From NCBI GenBank assembly GCA_001466705.2, contig LATX02000183.1:310001-374000 (forward strand): DNA of 64,000 bases, in the 5' to 3' direction. Position 1 is the stretch's first letter, and every line of letters starts with the position of its first letter. The translations under genes and the position numbers were made by a program. Shown one piece after another: positions 46,579 through 58,330 of this stretch. The notes beneath the pieces are model-generated. The model was given only the letters and a program-made list of their open reading frames with translations. It was not told the DNA's origin and ran no database searches. This stretch comes from Moniliophthora roreri (Eukaryota > Basidiomycota > Agaricomycetes > Agaricales > Marasmiaceae).

Positions 46579-49500
46579 ATGGGACGGAGAGATAGATCTT
46601 ATTCTCCTGACACTTCCAACAAAAGGGTAAGACACTCTCATCGTTCATCTCGGTCCCCGTCGCCCACTAGGCGTGCCCCAAGGCCCAGCAACAGATCGCG
46701 CTACGACGACGATAGAGAATGGGACCGTGACCGGGATAGGGACCGCAGGGACAGAGATAGAGACCGCTATCGTGATGACAGGTATAAGGATGATAGGAGG
46801 AGGGACTATAGAGATGACCGCAGAGATGACAGAAGGGATGATAGACGGGACGACAGAAGAGATGACCGTCGTCGCTCACGCTCACGGGAACGTCGCCCCA
46901 CCAAAGCATCCTCTCCTCCACGTGCTCAGGCAACTCCAGAGGCCGTGGCCACACCTACACCTCCTCCCGAAGATGAAGCGACCAAGGCACGACGAGCAAA
47001 ATACGAAGCATGGAAGAAAGACCGAGAAGCCAAGAAGGCACTTGGTGAAGCAAAGGCTAAAGCTATGGCATTAGCTGGAAAGTCTGCTCCTCCAGGTATG
47101 TGCATATCACTTTTCTGGAATGCTTCAATTTCACAACACTTGATCCATGCCCTTAGCACCTCCCGCCGAAGCATCCGCGAAGCCGACTGGTCAACTCAAT
47201 CGTGCGGCTCTTAATGGACTTGGCCTCAAAGGCTTACCCCTCAAACCCGAGTTCACCAAGTCTATGACGGCCTCAATGGACGACTCAGTTGAAACCAAAC
47301 GCAAGTTGGAGAAACTGGGTGACATGCCTGCAATAGATATGACTATGAACGAAGGTGAAGCCAGTGTTGGGGACCTCGAGGTTGATGATGATGACGAAGA
47401 GGCAAACAGAATGGATCAGGCCATGCGCAAAAAGAAATTTGACGATGCCATGGACGAGGATGACGATGAAATTGATCCGCTCGATGCATTCATGAGTGGA
47501 GTAAAGGAGCAAGTGCAAAAAGTCAACCTAGAGGATATGAAGAAGCTCGATAATTTGAGTGGACGGCAACGTCTTGACGAAGGTGCTGACGACGAGGACT
47601 TTGGGGGTGACGACGCAGCACCGGATGAGTTGGATGCTACAGACTTGAATCCCGAGGACATTTTGGCACTGGCCGCAAAGAAAGCAAAGAAGAAGGAACT
47701 GGCTGCTGTCGACCACTCGCGAGTCAAATACGAGCCGTTCCGCAAAGAGTTTTATATCCCGCCTCCCGATATTGTTGCAATGACGGATGAGGAGGCAGAG
47801 TTGCTACGACTCGAGCTTGACAGCATAAAGATTCGCGGAGTGGACTGCCCACGACCAGTAACCAAGTGGAGCCATTTTGGTCTCCCTGCGAGCTGGTGTG
47901 TCGTATCTCCTCTCTTGTTTAGGCATAACTACTGACAGGCCACTTTTTCTTAGTCTTGACGTGATAAAGAAGCTCAACTACACTGCACCTACTTCGATCC
48001 AAGCGCAAGCAGTACCTGCTATCATGTCTGGACGCGATGTCATTGGTGTAGCAAAGACTGGTTCGGGAAAGACTATCGCCTTTTTGCTTCCGCTATTTCG
48101 CCATATCAAAGACCAGCGGCCTCTTGAGCCAATGGAGGGACCCATTGCCATTGTTATGACGCCGACTCGAGAGCTTGCCGTCCAGATCCACAGAGAATGT
48201 AAACCTTTCCTGAAGGTTTTGAACCTTCGAGTACGTGTCTTGTTATGGCCTGCCTTAATTGGTACTAATTGATCAACTCTTTAGGCTGTTTGTGCATACG
48301 GTGGTTCGCCTATCAAGGACCAGATCGCGGAGCTGAAGAAGGGAGCTGAGATTATTGTTTGTACACCTGGCCGTATGATTGACCTTCTGACAGCCAATTC
48401 TGGCCGTGTCACCAACCTCAAGCGTGTCACCTACGTTGTGCTGGATGAGGCTGATCGTATGTTTGACATGGGCTTCGAACCCCAAGTCATGAAGATAGTC
48501 AACAATATCCGGCCAGACAGACAGACCGTGTTATTCTCTGCAACCTTCCCCAAGCAAATGGACTCTCTTGCTAGGAAAATCCTTCGCAAACCTCTCGAGA
48601 TTACTGTCGGAGGCAGGTCTGTGGTCGCAGCCGAAATCGAGCAGATTGTCGAAGTCCGGCCTGAGGAGACCAAATTCACTCGTCTCTTGGAGATTTTAGG
48701 ACAGATGTATAACGAAGATCCCGAGTCCCGAACGTTGGTTTTCGTCGATCGTCAGGAAGCTGCGGACAATCTTCTCAGAGAACTCATGCGCAAAGGGTAT
48801 CTGTGTATGTCTTTGCACGGTGGTAAAGATCAGGTCGACCGAGATTCCACCATCGCCGATTTCAAGTCTGGGGTGGTGCCTATCGTCATTGCGACATCCG
48901 TAGCTGCGCGAGGGCTCGATGTGAAGCAACTCAAGCTTGTGATCAATTACGATGCTCCTAATCACATGGAGGACTACGTTCATCGCGCGGGACGCACAGG
49001 ACGAGCTGGGAACAAAGGGACTTGCGTTACTTTCATCACTTCAGAACAAGAGAGGTATTCGGTGGACATATACCGAGCCTTGAAAGCAAGTAACGCCATG
49101 GTTCCTAAGGAGCTTGAAGACCTAGCGAATGGTAAGTCTGACTATGCTTGATACCATTTCATGATGCTTAACACCTGTTTATTTACAGGTTTCCTTGAGA
49201 AGCTGAAGGCAGGAAAGGCTAAGGCTGCAGGTTCTGGTTTCGGTGGCAAAGGACTCGACCGACTAGATCAGGAGCGAGACGCGAAAGAAAAGGCAGAACG
49301 TAAAGCGTATGGCGAACCGGAAGATGAGAAGGCAACAGCTCCTGAAGATGGTATCGCTAAAGGAGCCAACGCGAAGGACGGCGATGACATGACCTTCGGC
49401 AACTTCAAGGTTGAAATCAAACGTGGCCCTGCCCCCGATTCTTCAAAGGGTATTTTGGGAGTCGGAGGCGCTGTCGTGGCTGCACGGCGTCTTGCTCAGG

Positions 49501-50122
49501 CCAAGGAGGAAGAGAAGCTTCAAGCCCAGATCCGAGCTGCAGAAGAAGCTGCCGCACGTGCAGGAGCAGACACCGCTGCCCACAAGCAGGCTATGAGCGT
49601 CGTCGCCAAACTCAACGCTCAGATACGTGCCTCAAAGCTTGTCCTTCAGTCTCAAATTCAATTTGAGAGCAATCCTGATAGAAAGGTCAACACTGACTCT
49701 ACCGACTTCCATGCTATTATTCCTATCAACGACTATCCTCAAAAGGCAAGGTGGCGAGTTACGAATAAGGAGACTATGGTTCAGGTTAGTCGTTATACTA
49801 TTTTTCCTTGGACTAAATGTTTCTGACGATCTTGTAGCTCATTGATATGACTGGTGCCTCGGTAACCAACAAAGGTATATACTATGAATCAGGCAAAGAG
49901 CCGCCTCTTGAAGGACCTCCAAAATTGCACTTACTGGTTGAATCTAACGAAGAGTATCGAGTACGTCGCATTCCCTCTTGCCCTACGTTCCTGATCTGAC
50001 AATTTCCATAGGTCGAGCAAGCAGTTAGAGAAATTAAACGATTGCTTATTGAGGCTTCTGCAGCTGCATTACAAGCAGAAATGCGTAACCCAACTGCGAC
50101 AGGAAGATATAGCGTACTGTAA
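46579..50122 (+). CDS. PRP5: Pre-mRNA-processing DEAD-box ATP-dependent RNA helicase Prp5
   Basis: About seven exons, ~1,070 residues, from ATG 46579 ([19 protein letters not shown]) to TAA 50122. The N-terminal ~110 residues are an RS/RD-repeat domain ([16 protein letters not shown]) from tandem codon repeats. The IDPLDAFM motif that Prp5 uses to contact SF3b lies near residue 275. The helicase core has [70 protein letters not shown] and [10 protein letters not shown]. The C-terminal KH-like extension ([21 protein letters not shown] ... GASVTNKG) is typical of Prp5/DDX46. Known role: ATP-dependent remodelling of U2 snRNP and branch-site proofreading. Confidence 0.97.
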
Positions 50123-50229
50123 CATGTTATGTAATGGTTTTCTTCGTATCGTATGGGCCGTAATGCACGTCTTAATATTGCTCATGAAAGATGAAGGGAG
50201 TGAAGATGTATTAAGGCGCTCAATAATGC

Positions 50230-52249
50230 TCAACGGCCGAAGCTCCTTGATTTCAAGCTGTTTCCGCCAAGGCTGGGAGCGTGTCCTGATTCCTTAACCC
50301 TCTTCTCCACCTCTGTGACCTTGCCCTCAACTTCACGCACGGCCCCGTCGATCCACTGTAAACTCTCGAGATGTGTGCTGAGAATTTGCGATATTTGGGT
50401 CATAGGATCCTCGGAGGGAGTATCGGAACCCGAAGGTAATGAAAGGCCGTTGACAGACTCAATCATCTGTGTAAGGGAGTTCGATAAGTCGTCAAGGTGG
50501 GTATGCAAATCCGTCGCCAGCATATAACTATAAACCTCCGATTAACGTCCATAAAGCAGTCGTGTTGCTCATACGCACTTTTTATCTCGCTCTGTATCAG
50601 CAGGACCAGTATCCAAAGCTCGCAGACCACCGCCTTGGCCACCGCCGAAAATTTCTTCGGCAACTTTCTCGTACGAGTCCAAGGTCGCTGCTAAATCCTT
50701 TTGCTGCTGCTCAATATGATTGAGAGACTGGTCGACTTCGTTTTGCTCGCGCTCTGCGGCAAGAACGTGGCCGTACAACGCCGCCAGCTGAAATGTTGTG
50801 TCAGATCAGGGAATGGATAGAGATCCGCATTCACATACATTGTTCCCATTCTCAATGAGGGCACGATCCCACATCGAAACTTCAGCAGCAAATTTGTTGA
50901 ACTCCTTGACGTGTGTTTCTAGTTCTGTTGACCATTTATTGACGATCTCTTCGATTGTTTTGCCACGAAGCATCGATGGCGGGGGAACTGCGACCACTGG
51001 GGCTGTTGTCGTTGTTGTCACTAAAACAAGAGCATCGTTATGATTCTGTAAAATGACTACAACGACAGACTCACAGGCTGCTTTATCGCCCTCTTTTGTT
51101 TCGGTTTTAGCTCCTAAAGAGATCCCTCCAGAGAGTGCTGGCACAGGCGTGAGATAAGATGAATACGACGATAATCAAATTGCCCGTCATACCTGTTGCA
51201 CCGTCTTTCTTTTCGTCAGGCTTTGGCGCTCCAAAGAGACTTCCAAGGGGGGCAGTGGATGCTGGTAGTAAAGGAGCATGAGGACCCGAATGATTCAAAA
51301 GGCAAAGACGTACTCGCTGGTTTATCATCCTTTTTCTCGGTAGGTTTCGCGGCAAACAGACCGCCTGAAGGTGCCGCTGGAGCTATAGATGTTGTCAGAG
51401 GGCTTGAAAGATAAGGCATGTTAGCCGGACGTACCTGTGGTACTGCTATCCTTATTGAGGGAGAAGGGTGATGTTGAAGAGCTGGCTGCAGCAGGAGTAG
51501 CTGCCGTTGTTGTCGTTCCCGTCGATACAGCAGGCTTGCCGAAGAGACCACCAAATGCACTATTTGCTGTCGTTGAGTTTGCAGGAGTGGTCCCGGCTGC
51601 AGTCGCGCCTTCCGCTGGTTTTGGCGTTGCCCCAAATAGACTAGGAGCTGGAGTCATGGACGCTGGAATAGATTATGAGATTGATGTATCGTTGATTGGG
51701 AAAAAATGATTCACAAGAAGGGGTAGTGGCGCTTGGGTTACTGAAGACTAATGAATTTGATCAGTCCCATAAAACAGGCTCAGAATGCAATTCAACGTAC
51801 AGCTAGACGCAGGCTTTGGAGCATCCTTTGCAGCCTGATCTCCAGGTTTTGGAAGAGAGAATGCGCTGCTGCCACCAAATAATGAATTAGAGGGTGCTGC
51901 TGAAGGGGTCGATGTGCCACCAGTAGTCGTAGTATTGTTAATAGTCGAAGCACCTCCAAAGAGACCTCCACTGGCTGGTGCTGTTGAAGTATTGGTATTT
52001 GAACCTCCACCAAAAAGGCCCCCGCTTGTGGTGCCTGATGATCCAAATATGCTTGTTCCAGGCGTAGTTGGCTTTGCTACGAAAGAATTTTACTGAGGTT
52101 GAATATTCAAGGGCAAAGTACGAACCAGCTGTGTTCCCAAATATACTTCCTATGCTTCCTCCAGTACTGTTAGCTGAATTGTTGGCGCCAAATAGGCCGC
52201 TGCCTGAGCCTGAGGGATTTGTACCACCGGGATTGCCAAACAACGACAT
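50230..52249 (-). CDS. NSP1: FG-nucleoporin Nsp1 (Nup62)
   Basis: Multi-exon gene from ATG 52249 (MSLFGNPGGTNPSGSGSG) to TGA 50230, roughly 550 residues. The N-terminal two thirds are FG repeats in Ser/Thr/Gly/Ala-rich sequence (GLFGA, SIFGN, GLFGGGSN, SLFGATPKP, GGLFGKP, LFAAKP, SLFGAPKPDEK). The C-terminal third is the conserved Nsp1_C coiled coil: TIEEIVNKWSTELETHVKEFNKFAAEVSMWDRALIENGN, LAALYGHVLAAEREQNEVDQSLNHIEQQQKDL, DLHTHLDDLSNSLTQMIESVN. Known role: central-channel nucleoporin in the Nsp1-Nup57-Nup49 and Nup82 complexes. Its start codon overlaps an ATG of the opposite-strand WW gene. Confidence 0.94.
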
Positions 52250-52358
52250 GATGGTAGAAAGGAAAGACGCGTCCGTAGCGCGCTTCGTTGAACGTCAACT
52301 CAACGCTCAGCCCAATGGATTGATCACATCAAGCACCGGAATTTACCCACAGTCCAAG

Positions 52359-54099
52359 ATGACTCTTCCCATCGACACTGAGGAGCTGCAGTTCACCGTC
52401 CCTGACGGCTGGAACCTATGTGTCCATCCTCGAGGGTGGATATATTTTCACAATCCCTTCTTGAAATTGCTTACCGATCAGGACATTCGTAACCCGGAAA
52501 AGTACAATCAACTGCAAGTCCATGCATCCGATATCGACTCTTCAGAATGGGAAGAAGGGATGGAAATAATTCTCCAAGTCAATCGCCGAGGGGATGTCGA
52601 CTTTCTTTTAGCTATCAACCACAGTAACTGCGTAGCTGCACGTACGCCCGAGGCCGTTACCGACAAAGCAGTGAAGATGCTAGACGCCCACGACTGCAAG
52701 CCCTTCCATTTTTTCGCCTTTGTGTCTTTCTAATGTGAATCGCATTCTGCCAGTAAATCGCTGCCGAAGATTATATTGGAACTATCTATGGAGTCACCCC
52801 ACCCATGTCCCATGTCCTTCAAGAGCCATACCAGATGCAGCAGATGCGTTAACCTGGTACTATGTCAGCCATATCTAAATCGAAGCGCCTCAAAACTCGC
52901 TGAATTATTTAACAGACTGACAATTTGCTTTCTGGTCCCCGCTGTAACGCACCATTCTCCAAACAAGAGTGCGATGAACTCATGAAACTCGTTCAGGAAA
53001 TGGAATGTAAGCACACTCCCTACGTGCTCTGAGTCTCCATATTTAAACGTTGATAGTACCCTGCAACGCGCATTCCCCAGCAAAAACGGTTTTTCTGGCC
53101 TGGCTTTTGCGAGAAGTGTGCAGCTATCGAAATTCCCAAGATTATGGACGCTTCACTCGAGGGGAATCACTCGATCATACCGGAAGCCAGAGAATATACG
53201 ATCCTTCCCTACACGATAGGAAACCATCTACTATTTTCCTCCCTATTCTTCATATAATCAGCAATGTCCTGTTTTTCGGTATACCCTGGACCTATCTCGC
53301 TCACGTCAGAGCCTCCTTTGAATACCATGGACGTTTTGTTGCATTGCAAGCAAGATGGGCGAAATACATTGAGAGACTTGTTCGAGAATACTCTCACTTC
53401 CTTCTTGTCGTGAGTCGATCAATTTTCACTTAGAAACCCAGGTTTGACCAAGTCACCAGTCAACTGTGCTCCTTTCGTGAGTCCAATGGTGTTACTCCAT
53501 CCGCTATTGGGTATTGATTGACCACGTACAACCCTAGTGCGACCGTTGGAATGCTTGCCGTACCTGAGATCTCTGCAGTCTCGAGGATTGCAGCTACCAT
53601 CTCCGCATTCCTCTCCCTCGGAAGCGTCATAGTCGGCGTTTTTTCAATGTGGAGGCATCAAGCCAACATGCAGCCTACCGATGCCGTAAGTTGTCCTCCA
53701 TCTTTATATAACCGTTCGATTGGACATATATTTGTCTTCTAGTTCACTTACATGCGTAATGCACATCAGCATGTGCTAGGCTTGCATGGGCTCGCGATGC
53801 TGCTCAGTATACCTCCTGTTCTTCTGATATGGGCTGTCATTACCTTTGCCGTTTCTGTGGTGTCATACACGACCCAGGGCATCGACGAGGGTGATGTTTT
53901 GGCTCGCAGCCTTACCTGGATTACACTGGGCATCTTTTTCGTCATTCTCGGTACAGTGATGACTGCACTGCACAGTACATTCTCCCTGGTGTGGCACATA
54001 CCGCTGGGTAGTACCTTGTGGAGCCTTTTGGTAACGAGTTGGAAACGTCCAGTGCGGTCTGTTGGAAGATGGCGAGTTACGCGAAAATCTGAAGTTTAG
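52359..54099 (+). CDS. WW-domain protein with C-terminal membrane segments, basidiomycete-type family
   Basis: Seven exons join to ~470 residues, ending VTRKSEV at TAG 54099. ATG 52359 (MTLPIDTEELQF) is the conservative start. The frame is open to two ATGs at 52248 and 52251 that would add ~37 residues. The N-terminus is a WW-like domain (VPDGWNLCVHPRGWIYFHNP). Conserved blocks follow: LNRCRRLYWNYLWSHPTH, NLLSGPRCNAPFSKQE, AKTVFLAWLLREVCSY, LFFGIPWTYLAHV and IERLVREYSHFLLVSTVLLSATVG. Membrane helices include ISAFLSLGSVIVGVFSMW and LAMLLSIPPVLLIWAVITFAVSVV. Intron 52696-52753 has a GC donor, and a 17-nt exon lies near 53460-53476. I recall similar agaric proteins; their function is unknown. 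Confidence 0.78.
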
Positions 54100-54338
54100 G
54101 ACTCCTATTTTTAGCGGTGTAAATATTTATTAGTCTGCGGACCTAACGTGGAATTACGATTGTTGAATGTCTGCAAACGCCTTCCACCCTCTTCCTCTTT
54201 TTGATTAACCTAGTCGACTACTAATAATACAAGATACATATGATGAACGGTAGCATGTACAAAGCCAGCGATGGTTGTCGGTGAGATTCAAAGAACGCAA
54301 GAGTCATGAACCACAAACAAGAAGAATGTTGGAGTGTT

Positions 54339-55107
54339 TTAAGCCTGGCCACCAGGGTGAGCAGTAGCTACTGTCTCGCCCGTAGCTGCGCTCTGTGTAA
54401 CATCGATGAAGCCCTTTTGATTCGACTTGCCGCTCTTGGCCTGCTTCGACTGGTAGTCCCGGATAGCGGAGCGGATGGCATCTTCAGCAAGCACTAGATA
54501 GTCAATTAGTAAGAGAGACTGAAATACATAGCGTCGCCGTCACATACTTGAGCAGTGCAGCTTCACTGGGGGCAAACATAATTCCTTTGCAATCTCAGTA
54601 TTCTTGATTTTACCGGCCTCTTCGAGAGAAAGTCCCTTGACGCGCTCGGTCATATACGACGAAGAGGCGATTGCACTCCCGCAGCCAAAAGTTTTGAACT
54701 TGACGTCTGAGATGATACCGTTTTCGTCGACACGAATCTGGAGTTTCATCACATCGCCGCAGCTGTAAGGAGCGTCAGACTAAGCAGGAGTGGTTAATTG
54801 CCAAGGTAGAAACTTACGCAGGTGCACCAACGAGACCTGTACCAACATCGATGTCATTCTTAGGAAGAGAGCCAACCTATGGATAAAGAGTGTCAGTTAT
54901 CAGATAAAGTTCGAAGTCGAGGTTATGGAGAACCAGAACCTAGACCCAGAACACAGAACGCACATTTCTAGGCCTTTCATAGTGCGAGATAACTTTTTCA
55001 TGGTATCCCCGCCTCTGAGAAACAGCCGGTCTGACAGCAGCTCTGGAGACAGCTGCAGAACGGGCGGGCGTTGATAGAATTGTACGTGCAATAGCAGAGC
55101 GGAACAT
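54339..55107 (-). CDS. ISU1: Mitochondrial iron-sulfur cluster scaffold Isu1 (IscU)
   Basis: Four exons, about 180 residues, from ATG 55107 ([19 protein letters not shown]) to TAA 54339. The Arg/Ala/Ser-rich start is a mitochondrial presequence, followed by [21 protein letters not shown]. The cluster ligands are all present: [13 protein letters not shown] (Cys and the neighbouring Asp), [14 protein letters not shown], and [19 protein letters not shown] is the Hsp70 (Ssq1) recognition motif. Known role: scaffold on which Nfs1-Isd11 builds 2Fe-2S clusters. The tail [28 protein letters not shown] is an uncharged extension. Divergent from TAF9. Confidence 0.96.
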
Positions 55108-55432
55108 GGTGCGGTGGTAGTAAGAGCCAAAGAAAGTGTGACGTTTAGTGGCCGATTTTTGACCCACCGCACGTGAGGGCTTCGTAATCTGATAAGTGTC
55201 GGCTAGGCCGGAGTACGTACGTCAGGCCGTGCCGAGTTTGCTCCGCTACCAGCACCTGAAGCAATATCTCTCGAGGTTTCGAGGTTCTTGGGATTGTTCC
55301 GATTAATACAAGTAGACTCGCGTTAGAGCCCAGCTTGAGCCCAGCTGTGGCCTTTACTGAGAAGATGGGAATTTGTTGCTATTTTTGGTATATCGGAGAC
55401 TGTCCGACAGTCGACCACTAACTACTCCGAAA
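55108..55432. promoter_or_regulatory. Divergent promoter region between ISU1 and TAF9
   Basis: 325 bp between the two start codons must contain both promoters. A short direct repeat (TCGAGGTTTCGAGGTTC, around 55270-55287) is visible. No TATA box or known factor site stands out. Confidence 0.4.
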
Positions 55433-56254
55433 ATGTCTCTGTCTTCTCAATCAAACAAAACCGAAAATCTTCCTCCCACTGCGCGTGCTATCGCCCTTAT
55501 CCTCTCTTCCACACCTTCGGTGCAGGATGCTCAACCCGGAGTCTTACATCAACTTTTAGAGTTCGCCAATAGATACACGCAACACGTCTTGACGGATGCC
55601 AGGGTGTACGCTGAACACAAGCAAGGAGGCGCTGAAGGAAACAAAGTAGAGGCAGAAGATGTAGTTCTCGCCGTACAAGCAAGGGTTGGCTGGGAGTTTG
55701 GTGGAAGAGTACCAGCAGAGGTACTTTTTTTTTTTGCCGACGTACATGCTATGGTCCGTCTGACGCGTTTTCTCTAGTATATACAATCGCTAGCTACACA
55801 AACCAACTCGATTCCCCTCCCATCTGTACCCGAAGTCTTTGGTGTTCGTCTGCCGCCACAGTCCGAGTGCCTCACTGCCATCGACTTTGACTTGGTGCCC
55901 AACAAGCCACCGCCTGGTATCAAAATATTCGATGAGGAGATTGAAGAGATTGAAGAGTCAGAGGAGGAGGAAGATGAGGACGAGGATATGGATATGGAGC
56001 CTGCACCCATACCTGACCACGACTTTGCGGCTCCCGAGCAACGAGTGTCGCCAGAGCAGGCACCCTTCCCTATTACAGCAGCGGCACCGTTTGAGGATGT
56101 CATGCCTGTATCAAGACCTGGCGAAGGCAGCGACGACGATGAGGATGGTTTGTTTGCTGGCGGTGACGACGATAGTGAAGCAGACGCTATGGAAGAAGTT
56201 CGGGATGAGGCTGAAACAACGCGAAAACTGGTCGAGACAGACGATTACGATTAG
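55433..56254 (+). CDS. TAF9: TFIID/SAGA subunit TAF9
   Basis: Two exons, ~255 residues, from ATG 55433 (MSLSSQSNKTENLPPTARAI) to TAG 56254. The histone fold spans residues ~14-100: LPPTARAIALILSSTPSVQDAQPGVLHQLLEFANRYTQHVLTDARVYAEH, then GNKVEAEDVVLAVQARV. The segment PLPSVPEVFGVRLPPQSECLTAIDFDLVP is the conserved post-fold region that contacts other TAFs. The C-terminus is very acidic (EEIEEIEESEEEEDEDEDMD). Known role: pairs with TAF6 in TFIID and SAGA. The single intron contains a T11 tract at about 55723. Confidence 0.95.
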
Positions 56255-56396
56255 ACACTATCCTGTCCTTGTATACTCTTTGTGCTATCTAATGTACTCG
56301 CTATGTATGAAGCTGCCATTCATGTCGAACAACTGAGCGCCGAGCATCCGAGTAGTATTACTTATATCTTTTTGATAAATAGCACCCTGCGAACAA

Positions 56397-58155
56397 TTAC
56401 TGGAGTACAAACTGCTGCACTACAAATGCAATCAACACAATCAGGATGGTCAGTAATAGAATAAACCACCCTAGAAGTAAATCTATTGTTAGTTCCAACG
56501 AATGCTTCAAACGACGGAACGCAAGTACCTGAACTGCTACGGACGTAATCAGGAAGTCTAACGATACGTATCGAGTTGTCGGCACTCCCAGACACCAGCA
56601 ACGTTGAACTGGTGTTGAAAGCGATGGTCGTCGGGGGGAAATCGTGGGCATTTAGGATTGTCGATACGGACTGAAAAAGCTGTCAATAACAGAATGGATG
56701 AAGCGCTGGAAATGTCTCACGGCGAGTGTTTCGGCGTCAACTATTCCTACACTCAAATCCGACGAACCATAGGCCAAAAATTTCCCATCCGGACTAGATC
56801 TATTGTCAGCTACTCGTGATACGTCAACTCTTCAAACCTACTCACCTAATGGAGAAGGTTGTAACACCCTTTTCCCCAACCTTTCTCTGCCTCTCTACAA
56901 TCCAATTCTCCGTCTTCATGTCCCACTTCCATTTGCATATGTAAGCCTGTCGTGCGGGTGTTTTCGAGCGTGACGACCTTGATCGGGGGAGCGTGGTATT
57001 GATGATAGTATAAAGAGTATCTGGTGATATGGGATGGTGCCTAAGACGGAACCAAATGAGATGAATTCAACGCTAAAAGAAATGCAACGTACTTGATCGA
57101 CCTAAACGACCCCCCGACAAGAGATGCAGGTATTTCTACCGTTCTTGCTAAGTTTAAGGACGTTTTTTGATCGGCCTTCTTCTTTCCTTTCTCTTTCTTG
57201 TTGCCCTTGATCGACGAACCAGCCTTATTGGGAATAGTATAGACTTGAAGGTTAGCCGTGGTAGCGAGGACAAGCTATTGAAGAGAACGCCACGTTGAAT
57301 GTTTTCTGGGGACAAACACAGGACGAAGTAACTTACCTGGTCGCTGGAATTTGAGAAGGAAGCATCGTAAATTTCTTTCTCCGTGGTTATAGGAGCTCCC
57401 ACAGGGGACAAGGAGGGATACGAGAGCAATTGCAACTACGAACTCTTTTAGCCTCACAATATTAGGGAAAAAGTTATCCGTACAGAGTGTGAGCCAGCCA
57501 CAGCTAACAGGGAGCCGTCTGGAGAGATTATGGTAACTTTCTATTCTCATGTCCATCCGTCAGTCTAGTTCAAGATTCGAAGGATATACGAGCTCACTTG
57601 GTAATCTTCAAGGTCGGCCTCACTGCCTTGTATAACGAGAGTTCCTCTCGTGCGCAGGACAGATAACCTAGAATAATCTTAGACGTCGTTCATGGTGTGT
57701 CTTCACGAGACTTACTTTCCATCCTTCAATTCAAACACGCGACAGTTCTCGTTGAGTCCTTTCTGAAGCTTCTCAGAGACACTATTGATGCCGCAAGCAA
57801 ACGTTCCGTCCTGCAGAGAGAATGAACTCGTGTTCAACGAAATGAAGCACCAAAGTGCACCTTGGACCATGCTGCCATACTCATAGGAGCGTCTTCCCCC
57901 TTTGTTAACTCATACTGGACCTCATTATCGAGGTCTACACCCAAATCATCATTGCTGACAACAAGAACTCTCTACAAAGCAACGTACAATTAGCACCAAA
58001 GAAAGAAGTATGAACAAGAAGCGTACCAGTTTGTTTTTGATTCCCCCGTTAGCAGCCCCTCCCCCTCCACCCAAGACGAGCTGGTTCTCTGATAGAAAGG
58101 CGGAAGAGTAGACAGGAAAGCTTTTGAGCGTATGATTTGTGTGCTTGACGCGCAT
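56397..58155 (-). CDS. SEC12: Sar1 guanine-nucleotide exchange factor Sec12 (PREB-like WD40 membrane protein)
   Basis: About ten exons, ~420 residues, from ATG 58155 (MRVKHTNHTLKSFPVYSSAF) to TAA 56397. The first blade contains the family loop NQLVLGGGGGAANGGIKNKL (the potassium-binding K-loop region of Sec12). Further WD-like blades read VTIISPDGSLLAVAGS, YDASFSNSSDQLVLATTANLQVY, TFSISPDGKFLAYGSSDLSVGIVD and TIAFNTSSTLLVSGSADNSIRIVRL. The C-terminal anchor WFILLLTILIVLIAFVVQQFV lies at the very end, leaving only a few luminal residues. Known role: activates Sar1 at the ER to start COPII coat assembly. Confidence 0.9.
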
Positions 58156-58330
58156 TCCCGGAGAGGCAAGGTGAAAGGTCTGTAAATGACGTGGAGAACT
58201 GAGCGTTGCCTGACGGGGTTCGCTTATCCGGGCCGATGACTGTGTTCATCGCACTCCAACGGTGCAAAGCCTATTTCTCTTCCACCATCACCCATGTTGC
58301 ATTGAGCGTGCCCTATAAGCTCACCCCGCC

